In this document: positions 58,185 through 64,000 of the stretch, piece by piece
Numbering within the stretch: position 1 is the stretch's first letter
Layout: each line of letters begins with the position of its first letter
Assembly (NCBI GenBank): GCA_023411395.1
Contig: JAEYOV010000062.1
Coordinates: 53,870-117,869 of the forward strand
Direction: 5' to 3'
From: Bacillota bacterium
GTDB lineage: Bacteria; Bacillota; Clostridia; Christensenellales; Aristaeellaceae
Length of the DNA stretch: 64,000 nucleotides
Position numbers and translations under genes: made by a program
Notes under the pieces: model-generated
Told to the model about the DNA's origin: nothing
Seen by the model: the letters and a program-made list of their open reading frames with translations, nothing else
The model's database searches: none

Positions 58185-58712
58185 ATGGAACTGTTTGAAG
58201 CATTCGCCGAACGCCACAGCTACAGGGGCGCTTTCAAGAATATGCCCGTGCCCAGGGAAGACCTGAACAAGATCGTTGAGGCGGGCATCGCGGCGCCATC
58301 GGGCTGTAACGCACAGACAACCTCTTTTGCCATTGTGGATGATCCCGCGATATTGGCGGAAATACGCGGGCTGATTTCCATGGCTGCCGTGCAGACGGCC
58401 CCGGCCATCATTGCCGTTATCATGAGGGAACAGCCCACCTACCGCGGCATGGGCTTTGAGGTGCAGGATTATTCCGCGGCGGTGGAAAACATGCTGCTGG
58501 CCATTACGGGGCTTGGATACGCGTCGGTATGGCTGGACGGCGTGCTGCGCACCAGGGGCATCGCCGAAAAGATCGGATCGCTTTTGAATGTGCCCCGGGG
58601 ACAGGATATGACGGTAACGGTGATCCTGCCGGTAGGCATTCCCGGGGAAAAGGGCAGGCAGAACGACAGGCTGCCCTTTGAACAGCGGGTATGGTACAAC
58701 CGCCGCGCCTGA
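58185..58712 (+). CDS. Nitroreductase family FMN protein
   Basis: The 175-residue protein begins ELFEAFAERHSYRGAF, with the RxSxR-like FMN phosphate motif in modified form. AGIAAPSGCNAQTTSFAIVD, EVQDYSAAVENMLLAITGLGYAS and the final FEQRVWYNRR follow. It probably uses NAD(P)H to reduce nitro or quinone compounds. ATG 58185 has GGGAGGG upstream. A terminator follows. Confidence 0.85.
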   Translation: MELFEAFAERHSYRGAFKNMPVPREDLNKIVEAGIAAPSGCNAQTTSFAIVDDPAILAEIRGLISMAAVQTAPAIIAVIMREQPTYRGMGFEVQDYSAAVENMLLAITGLGYASVWLDGVLRTRGIAEKIGSLLNVPRGQDMTVTVILPVGIPGEKGRQNDRLPFEQRVWYNRRA

Positions 58713-58727
58713 AGGAAGGGCACTGCC

Positions 58728-58783
58728 AAAAAGGTCCGCTCCCGAACGCCTGTCGGCAAGGCGTGGGAAGGCGGACCTTTTTC
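58728..58783. terminator. Bidirectional terminator between nitroreductase and sugar-epimerase genes
   Basis: AAAAAGGTCCGC and GCGGACCTTTTTC form a stem with an inner GCCT/AGGC pairing. T-runs lie on both strands; the genes are convergent. Confidence 0.8.
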
Positions 58784-58842
58784 TATGATGCCCATTGCAG
58801 GAGGATCCTGCAAGCAGGGCTTTTGGCATCGCAGCCCTGTCC

Positions 58843-59721
58843 TTAATTTTCAGAATCCGCAGGCTCGCGGAAGCATGCTTCTGACGGCTTTTCAAACGGG
58901 AGGCCAAGCTCCTCCGCTTTCTTCAAAAGAAAGCCGGTGGCCATATCATACTTCGCTTCCGTATCAAGATGCTCCGCCATCACGGGGACATCCCCCAAAC
59001 TGTGGCACGCCGCAAGCAGCGCATCATAATCGAACAGGCCCTGGCCGGGGATCGCCTCGTCCAGATGCAGGGTGAGCCTGTCCTCCCGCAAAATGGTATC
59101 CTTGGCATGGACGGAGCGGATCAGCGGCCCGAAGGCATCAAAGAAAGCCTTGGTCATTTCCCCGGTGCGGTACACCTTTTGGAAGGCATTGACAAGGTTG
59201 CACATGTCCGCATGCACGGCAAAGCGGGGCCTGTCTACCGCCGTGAGCAGCCTTTGCAATGTCTCCACATCATAGGGCAGCATCCAGGGCATGGGCTCCA
59301 GGGTGTAACAGGTGTGCTTTGGCGCGGCTTCGTCGATGATGCGCCGTGTAATGCTGACCACCTGGCGGAAGGTTTCCTCCGACAGGTTGTCGGGATGGGG
59401 GCCGTCCCAATAGCTGCCACAGGAGCCGGAGATGTTCACACAGCAGCGGGCGCCCACCCGGTCGGCGGTGCGCAGGCGGCGGATGGCATATTGTATGTTC
59501 TCTTCCCGGCGGATGGGGTCACGGTCCAGCAGGTTGTTCCAGACACCCACCTCGGCGATCACAAGGCCATGCCTTTGGGCCGCCCGGACAAAGGCATTTC
59601 CCTCTTCCTGCGGCACTCCCTCGCCAAGGGGCCAGTAGGCTGCCCCGAACCCTTTTTTCACATGGCTAAACGCCCATTCCTCCGCGGCAGACCAGCCGAA
59701 CACGGGTGCTCCAAGCCGCAT
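58843..59721 (-). CDS. Sugar phosphate isomerase/epimerase-like TIM-barrel protein
   Basis: The protein has about 292 residues and starts MRLGAPVFGWSAAEEWAFSH. Xylose-isomerase-like AP2 features are NISGSCGSYWDGPHP, CYTLEPMPWMLPYD with a metal Glu, FAVHADMCNLVNAF, IRSVHAKDTIL and the late Glu in PVMAEHLDTE. It would isomerise or epimerise a sugar or a related polyol. The start is uncertain: GTG at 59736 or 59730 would add a few residues; no site is strong. Divergent from the VOC gene. Confidence 0.78.
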   Translation of the reverse strand: MRLGAPVFGWSAAEEWAFSHVKKGFGAAYWPLGEGVPQEEGNAFVRAAQRHGLVIAEVGVWNNLLDRDPIRREENIQYAIRRLRTADRVGARCCVNISGSCGSYWDGPHPDNLSEETFRQVVSITRRIIDEAAPKHTCYTLEPMPWMLPYDVETLQRLLTAVDRPRFAVHADMCNLVNAFQKVYRTGEMTKAFFDAFGPLIRSVHAKDTILREDRLTLHLDEAIPGQGLFDYDALLAACHSLGDVPVMAEHLDTEAKYDMATGFLLKKAEELGLPFEKPSEACFREPADSEN

Positions 59722-59745
59722 ACAGGCCACACTCACTTTCTTCGG

Positions 59746-59773
59746 TTGATTTTTCCAGAACACATGATACAAT
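59746..59773 (+). promoter_or_regulatory. Promoter of the VOC-ZIP genes
   Basis: TTGATT, 16-nt spacer, TACAAT, 41 nt upstream of the VOC ATG. Confidence 0.6.
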
Positions 59774-59814
59774 GAACGCAAACGAACCGCCGCGCCGCGG
59801 CAGGAGGGATACGT

Positions 59815-60273
59815 ATGGGAAACAGTGTTTTGGGAACCACCGTCTGCGCCCAGATCGGCATTTTATGCCATGACCTTATCAAAACGGCGGATGCCTACAG
59901 CGCGCTTCTTGGCATGAATTATACCATCAGCGAAAGCTCCGTACAAGAGATTGCCAAAACGGAATACATGGGCCGGCCAACAGCCGCCCGTTGCAGGCAG
60001 GCCTTTTTCAAGGTGGGCGACGCCATTGAAATAGAGCTGATCGAGCCGGATCACGAGCCCAGCACCTGGCGGCACGATTTGGACGAAAAGGGCGAGGGCG
60101 TCCACCATATCGCCTTCTGGGTCAAGGGTACGGATGAAATGATACTCGAGCTGAACGGCATGGGCATGAATCTTGTGCAAAAGGGCGGCTGGCCCGGCGG
60201 GCGCTACGCCTACCTGGACGCGAACCCCCAGTTGAAGGTGGTACTGGAGCTGCTGGAGCACACGCAGGCGTAA
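59815..60273 (+). CDS. VOC (glyoxalase/methylmalonyl-CoA epimerase-like) protein
   Basis: The 152-residue protein has a VOC fold: ICHDLIKTADAYSALLGMNY, FFKVGDAIEIELIEPDHEP and GEGVHHIAFWVKGTDEM, ending with VVLELLE. The His and Glu residues at these spots usually bind a divalent metal. Relatives are epimerases, lactoylglutathione lyases or isomerases; the substrate is not evident. CAGGAGGG precedes the ATG. It is divergent from the sugar-epimerase gene, suggesting a shared catabolic function. Confidence 0.8.
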   Translation: MGNSVLGTTVCAQIGILCHDLIKTADAYSALLGMNYTISESSVQEIAKTEYMGRPTAARCRQAFFKVGDAIEIELIEPDHEPSTWRHDLDEKGEGVHHIAFWVKGTDEMILELNGMGMNLVQKGGWPGGRYAYLDANPQLKVVLELLEHTQA

Positions 60274-60293
60274 TGGCAGAAGGAGGAGAATTT

Positions 60294-61091
60294 ATGACAG
60301 GGATGAGCCCAACCCTGGGAGCTTTGCTGGGCACCGGTTTTACTTTTCTTTTGACCAGCCTGGGAGCGGCACTCGTATTTTTTTTCAAAAAGCAAATCAG
60401 CGGGCACCTGGAGCGGTTTTTCCTGGGCTTTGCTTCGGGAGTCATGATCGCGGCCTCCGTATGGTCGCTGCTGATCCCCGCCATTGAGGAAGCATCCTCC
60501 AAAAATCAGATCGCCTGGGTCCCCGCGGCAGGCGGGTTCCTGATCGGCGCGTTTTTCCTGCTGGCGCTGGATACGCTGACGCCCCATCTGCACGCAGGAA
60601 GCAAGCATGCGGAAGGCCGCCCCTCGGGCATGAAACGGACATCGCTTCTGTTCTCCGCCGTGACGCTGCACAACATCCCCGAGGGCATGGCGGTGGGCCT
60701 GGCCTTTGCGCTGGCGGCCCAGCAGGGCGGCAGCGTGACGTACCTGTCGGCCATGGCGCTGGCCCTGGGTATCGGCATTCAAAACTTTCCCGAGGGCGCG
60801 GCCATTTCCCTGCCGCTGCGGCAGGAGGGCATGGGCCGCGGGCGCGCATTTTCCTACGGCGCTTTATCCGGCGTGGTGGAGCCCATCTTCGGCGTACTTA
60901 CCGTATGGATCGCCGGCAGCGTGGAACCCCTGATGCCCTGGATGCTTTCCTTCGCCGCCGGGGCCATGATCTATGTGGTGGCCGATGAGCTGATTCCCGG
61001 CTCCCACGAGGGTGCGCATTCCAACTGGGGCACCATCGGCGTGATCGCGGGCTTCCTTGTAATGATGATCCTGGATGTGGCGCTGGGGTAA
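60294..61091 (+). CDS. ZIP family metal transporter
   Basis: The 265-residue protein has eight membrane helices and the ZIP hallmark motifs: HNIPEGMAVGLAFALAA in helix 4 and QNFPEGAAISLPLRQEG in helix 5. ADELIPGSHEG is near the end. It imports Zn or another divalent metal. ATG 60294 follows AAGGAGGAG at 6 nt; an ATG at 60273 overlapping the VOC stop is unlikely. A terminator follows at 61174-61208. Confidence 0.9.
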   Translation: MTGMSPTLGALLGTGFTFLLTSLGAALVFFFKKQISGHLERFFLGFASGVMIAASVWSLLIPAIEEASSKNQIAWVPAAGGFLIGAFFLLALDTLTPHLHAGSKHAEGRPSGMKRTSLLFSAVTLHNIPEGMAVGLAFALAAQQGGSVTYLSAMALALGIGIQNFPEGAAISLPLRQEGMGRGRAFSYGALSGVVEPIFGVLTVWIAGSVEPLMPWMLSFAAGAMIYVVADELIPGSHEGAHSNWGTIGVIAGFLVMMILDVALG

Positions 61092-61173
61092 CCAGAGCGG
61101 TTATCCCAGCTTTCTCATCATGCCTGGCATGAGGCTGCATGCTGCCAAAATGCTCTTGACAAAAAAGTTCCCT

Positions 61174-61208
61174 CCCGCATAAATGCACCGTCATTTTTGC
61201 GGGTTTTT
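61174..61208 (+). terminator. Terminator after the ZIP transporter gene
   Basis: CCCGCA and TGCGGG stem with inner AAATG/CATTT pairing, followed by TTTTT. Confidence 0.8.
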
Positions 61209-61210
61209 GA

Positions 61211-61240
61211 TTGACAGCAACAGGGTAAATATGCTATCAT
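61211..61240 (+). promoter_or_regulatory. Flavodoxin promoter
   Basis: Perfect TTGACA, 18-nt spacer, TATCAT, directly after the terminator T-run. Confidence 0.75.
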
Positions 61241-61247
61241 GAATTAA

Positions 61248-61325
61248 GTTAGCAACGGCTAACCATCCGCGGGAAAGATTTCCGATTTGAATCATTTTTG
61301 ATAGCATGGTTAGCTTTTGCTAACC
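61248..61325 (+). promoter_or_regulatory. Flavodoxin leader with mutually exclusive hairpins
   Basis: Four complementary segments: GTTAGC (61248), GCTAACCAT (61258), ATGGTTAGC (61306) and GCTAACC (61319). Segments 1:2 and 3:4 can pair (each with a short loop), or 2:3 can form a perfect 9-bp stem instead. The 3:4 hairpin ends 5 nt before the AAAAGGAGG ribosome site. It could act as an attenuator, or the GTTAG-N6-CTAAC dyads could be DNA operators. Confidence 0.6.
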
Positions 61326-61342
61326 GAAAAGGAGGAGCATAC

Positions 61343-61771
61343 ATGAAAAGGGCAGTAATCGCTTATTGGAGCGGAACGGGCAATACGCGTTCCATGGCGG
61401 ATTCCATTGCAAAAGGCTTGCGGGACGCCGGCGCAAGCGTGGATGAATTCTCTATTACGCAAATCAGTCCCAACGCGGTGGCCGAATATGACCACATTTT
61501 GCTGGGCTGCCCCTCCATGACCGGGGAATTCCTGGAGGAGGACCAATTCGAACCCTTTTTTGAGGAGCTGCGGAAAAGGCTGTCCGGCAAGCAGGTGGGG
61601 CTTTTCGGTTCCTACGGCTGGGGGGAGGGGGAATGGATGCTCAATTGGGAGGATCAGGTGATCTTCTCCGGAGGCAAGCTTTTTGAGGAGGGTTTGAAGC
61701 TGAATGAAGCGCCGGACGCCAAGGGGAAAAAGGTATGCGAAGCCTTTGGCCGGCGGTTTGCCCAAGGCTGA
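61343..61771 (+). CDS. Flavodoxin
   Basis: The 142-residue protein begins MKRAVIAYWSGTGNTRSMAD, with the FMN phosphate loop SGTGNT. It also has ILLGCPSMTGEFLEED and VGLFGSYGWGEGEWM, the isoalloxazine-binding loops. It carries one or two electrons for anaerobic redox enzymes. ATG 61343 has AAAAGGAGGAG. A strong promoter and a structured leader precede it; a terminator follows. It may be regulated by iron or redox state, which is inference only. Confidence 0.92.
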   Translation: MKRAVIAYWSGTGNTRSMADSIAKGLRDAGASVDEFSITQISPNAVAEYDHILLGCPSMTGEFLEEDQFEPFFEELRKRLSGKQVGLFGSYGWGEGEWMLNWEDQVIFSGGKLFEEGLKLNEAPDAKGKKVCEAFGRRFAQG

Positions 61772-61783
61772 CGCGCCTATCAG

Positions 61784-61820
61784 AGCGGCCCGCGTATTGG
61801 CACGCGCGGGCCGCTTTATG
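61784..61820 (+). terminator. Terminator after flavodoxin
   Basis: Stem AGCGGCCCGCG and CGCGGGCCGCT with a 10-nt loop, then TTATG. It overlaps the weak -35 of the following LacI gene (TATAAT at 61838-61843). Confidence 0.75.
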
Positions 61821-61865
61821 CTGCGGCGCATATATGCTATAATCTCCCCAGGGGGAAAACGCCGC

Positions 61866-62894
61866 ATGATCACCATCAAGGAAATCGCCGAAAGCCTGAA
61901 TGTGAGCACCGCCACTGTGTCCAATGTCATCCACGGGCATCTGCACAAGATGTCTCCGGAAATGGCCCAGCGCATCCTGAAAAAGCTGGAGGAGTACCAC
62001 TACATCCCCAACATGGGCGCCAGGATGCTGGCCAAGGGCGATTCGGAGATCATAGGCGTCATCACCAACTACCCCAACCGGGAGGAAAAGCTGGCGCTGC
62101 AGGACCCTTTTGTGAGCGAACTCATCGGCTCGCTGGAAAACGAGATCCGCACCCGCCGTTTTTTTACCATGCTCTACGCCGCCCAAAACGCCCAGGAGAT
62201 CAACCACATCGCCCAGACCTGGAACACCATTGGCCTCATCATCATGGGCCTGCAGGCGGACCAGTGCCGGGCCCTGATGAAGATCGCCCAGCGGCCCGTG
62301 GTATTCATCGACTGCTATTTTGACGAGGGTGAGAAATACAGCAACGTGGGTCTTGATGATTTCTCGGGGGGCCGGATGATGGCCGAGCATCTTATCAAAA
62401 ACGGCCACCGGCACATTGCCTACGTGGGGGACCAGCCGGTGCTTTACGGTGTGGATGCCCACCGCCTGGCCGGCCACCGGCAGGCCTTGGCGAGCCATAA
62501 TATCCCATGGGGAGAGGATTCCTACATTCAGATTTCCAAGGACCGCAAGCTCCGCCGGGAGGATTTGCTCAAAATGCTTCCCCGCGCGGGCAAAAAGGAC
62601 ACCGCCTGGGTGTTCACCTCCGATTACTACGCGGCGGAGGCCGTAAACTTCCTTTTGGATTCGGGTGTGAGTGTCCCCAGAGATATTTCGGTTACCGGCT
62701 TTGACGACAACATGCTGGCTCATATCTTGCGGCCCCGCCTCACCACCATTCACCAAAGCGTGGCCCGCAAGGCGGAGCATGCCGTAAAGATGCTGCTGGA
62801 CATTTTGGAAAAGAAGGCCGAGCCGCCCATGGAGGTCACCCTCCCCGTGCGCCTTGTCAAGGGGGAAACGGTGCGTAATCTGGCGCAAACATGA
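61866..62894 (+). CDS. LacI family transcriptional regulator
   Basis: The 342-residue protein has an N-terminal HTH MITIKEIAESLNVSTATVSN with the hinge helix. A periplasmic-binding-like core follows with GVITNYPNREEK, GLIIMGLQADQ, VGLDDFSGGRMMAEHLI, GHRHIAYVGDQPV, WVFTSDYYAAEAV and SVTGFDDN. It presumably binds a sugar effector and represses the adjacent GH66 gene, whose promoter is flanked by two matching palindromes 50-120 bp downstream of this gene. ATG 61866 has GGGGGAAA. The first 162 nt of the longer frame contain the flavodoxin end and are not coding for this protein. Confidence 0.92.
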   Translation: MITIKEIAESLNVSTATVSNVIHGHLHKMSPEMAQRILKKLEEYHYIPNMGARMLAKGDSEIIGVITNYPNREEKLALQDPFVSELIGSLENEIRTRRFFTMLYAAQNAQEINHIAQTWNTIGLIIMGLQADQCRALMKIAQRPVVFIDCYFDEGEKYSNVGLDDFSGGRMMAEHLIKNGHRHIAYVGDQPVLYGVDAHRLAGHRQALASHNIPWGEDSYIQISKDRKLRREDLLKMLPRAGKKDTAWVFTSDYYAAEAVNFLLDSGVSVPRDISVTGFDDNMLAHILRPRLTTIHQSVARKAEHAVKMLLDILEKKAEPPMEVTLPVRLVKGETVRNLAQT

Positions 62895-62946
62895 CCACTT
62901 TGGTATAATCCAACAATCAGCACATTTAAATCTTATATATTTTGTT

Positions 62947-63027
62947 TGTTATGCGCATAACATATTGCGGTGAGTAATAGGTTATGCTATATTTTTTACG
63001 CAGGAATTGTTTGTTACGCGCAGAACA
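62947..63027 (+). promoter_or_regulatory. Promoter flanked by two LacI-type operators
   Basis: Operator 1, TGTTATGCGCATAACA (62947-62962), is a perfect 16-bp palindrome. Operator 2, TGTTACGCGCAGAACA (63012-63027), matches it at 14 of 16 positions. Between them lies a promoter: TTGCGG (62965), 17-nt spacer, TATATT (62988). Centre-to-centre spacing is 65 bp. Confidence 0.82.
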
Positions 63028-63071
63028 TAATCCCGATCTGGAACAATCGTTTCAGGTGGAAAGGGCGGAGC

Positions 63072-63878
63072 ATGGGAAGAAAATGCATCTGTCTGGCGGT
63101 GGCGCTATGGATGCTTGCGGCCTTTGTAACCCCGGTTTGCGCGGCAGGAAAAGAGGCGGTGCACATCACGGATTTTTATACGGACAAGGCAAGATATACC
63201 CCCGGAGAAACGGTGCGGGCTTCCATCCTGATTCAGCCTGGCCAGGGAAAATCGGGAACGCTTGTTGTTACAGCCTGGCATCTGGATCAAATGATACAGC
63301 CAGCCCTGACGCTCCCCTTTGCATTGGATGCGGGCGAAACGGCGCTCTCCTTCGATTGGCAGTCGCCCAAAGAAGACTTTCGGGGATATCTGCTGCAGGC
63401 GTCCTTGCTTGATGAAAGCGGCGCATTCATCGATATGGGGCAGGTGGCGGTGGACGTATCCTCCACCTGGGTGAAATTCCCCCGCTACGGCTATCTGTGG
63501 GATTTTACAAAAGACGCCCCGGCGGAAGAAAAGATCGCGGCGCTTTCCAAATACCATATCAACGGTTTGCAGTATTACGACTGGCAGTACCGCCACCACA
63601 TTCCCCTTGACCGCGACACCGAAAAATGGCAGGATTGGTCCGGCCGCTGGATTCATGGAGATGTGATCAAACGGTATATTGCCTCCGCCCGGGAAAAAGG
63701 CATGGTAAACATGGCCTACAACATGATTTACGGTGCCAATAAAACCTATTTGCGGGATGGAACGGGCATTGATCCGGCATGGCGGCTTGTAAAGGAAAAC
63801 GGTGAAGACTTCACCTGCGTGATGAGCGAAAGCCGGGGCAGTACAGGCATTTTGCAGTTTTTCAACATCCTGAATTAA
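63072..63878 (+). pseudogene. GH66-type dextranase/cyclodextran enzyme, truncated
   Basis: The 268 residues begin with a signal peptide (MGRKCICLAVALWMLAAFVTP). An Ig-like N-terminal domain with FYTDKARYTPGETVRAS follows. Then comes the start of a GH66 catalytic domain: RYGYLWDFTKDAPAEEKIAA, NGLQYYDWQYRHHIPL and NMAYNMIYGANKTYLRDG. GH66 proteins are typically over 550 residues and act on dextran; the catalytic Asp and Glu would be downstream. The frame stops at FFNILN, then changes to sequence resembling an IS end. The gene is probably interrupted. GGGCGGAGC precedes ATG 63072. Regulated by the LacI operators upstream. Confidence 0.8.
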
Positions 63879-63880
63879 AA

Positions 63881-64000
63881 TGTACCCTAGAAAATGGACA
63901 GCAAGGGTTTTGAAAACCCATCAAAATGGACAGATGAGTTTTCAAGACCCTTAGTGTCGGACAATAGTGGTTTTGACTCCAGTTCAGACAGGTATTACAA
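63881..64000. mobile_element. Probable left end of an insertion sequence (IS21-like)
   Basis: Starts TGTACCC right after the truncated GH66 frame. It contains repeated AAAATGGACAG motifs (63891 and about 63926) and a related TGTCGGACAAT, the multi-repeat terminus style of IS21-type elements. No transposase is visible because the window ends. The assignment depends on sequence outside the window. Confidence 0.55.

Noticed and set aside
61248..61325. DtxR/IdeR iron box
   Set aside because: The half-sites look similar, but the spacing (6 nt between GTTAG and CTAAC) differs from the usual 1-nt centre.

Overview
The window looks like a chromosomal segment of a fairly GC-rich Clostridia-type Firmicute, probably gut-associated. 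Supporting signs are strong Shine-Dalgarno sites and sigma-A promoters, a lysine riboswitch, a T-box leader on pheST, whiA and a Crh-type HPr, the DapL route to diaminopimelate, and Thr/Pro-rich wall-spanning proteins. The genus is inference only. I see no rRNA, tRNA, CRISPR array or prophage. The only evidence of an insertion sequence is a partial end at the right edge.

Left part (1-29.6 kb), almost all on the minus strand. Reading 5'->3' along that strand from the right: dapF-dapL (diaminopimelate); purA; an amidohydrolase-hisH-hisF-GNAT cluster; a membrane-anchored beta-propeller protein; glpK; the lysine-riboswitch operon asd-dapA-dapB; then from 14.3 kb a secreted orphan followed by secD-secF-recJ-rel-dtd-MBL hydrolase-hemZ. 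Next come a cyclophilin whose signal peptide is cut off by an in-frame TGA, and zapA-U32 protease-mutS2, with mutS2 running off the left edge. One plus-strand gene (14.6-15.3 kb) encodes a membrane-anchored coiled-coil protein built from 14-residue repeats.

Middle (29.7-47 kb). A NAGPA-domain protein and a threonine-aldolase-like enzyme lie on the plus strand; T-box-controlled pheS-pheT on the minus strand. Then a plus-strand run: VanW protein, HAD phosphatase, a polyamine-type ABC ATPase and permease in which the ATPase has lost most catalytic residues, nagA, and murB-rapZ-whiA-crh without yvcK.

Right part (45-64 kb) is a mixture. It holds a secreted CHAP-like protein, an XRE regulator with an apparent ACG start paired with a membrane protein, a Zn/Cd-type P-ATPase behind a dyad operator region, and a DUF1538 membrane protein paired with a double-PII protein. 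It also holds a YbhN-type membrane protein, a YyaL-type thioredoxin-domain gene broken by a 20-nt insertion at its CxxC motif, ttcA, a nitroreductase, a divergent sugar-epimerase/VOC pair, a ZIP transporter, a flavodoxin with a mutually exclusive hairpin leader, and a LacI regulator with its two operators. The last gene is a GH66 enzyme cut short by what looks like an IS end.

The most unusual thread is a family of dispersed palindromic elements sitting directly on the 3' ends of genes (0.6, 13.9, 24.5, 31.8, 32.4, 57.1 and 58.0 kb). In several cases they supply the stop codon or add translated C-terminal tails: 67 residues on HisH, and GDAVP-type tails on the aldolase and TtcA. All coordinates and motifs were read by eye; no database search was run.
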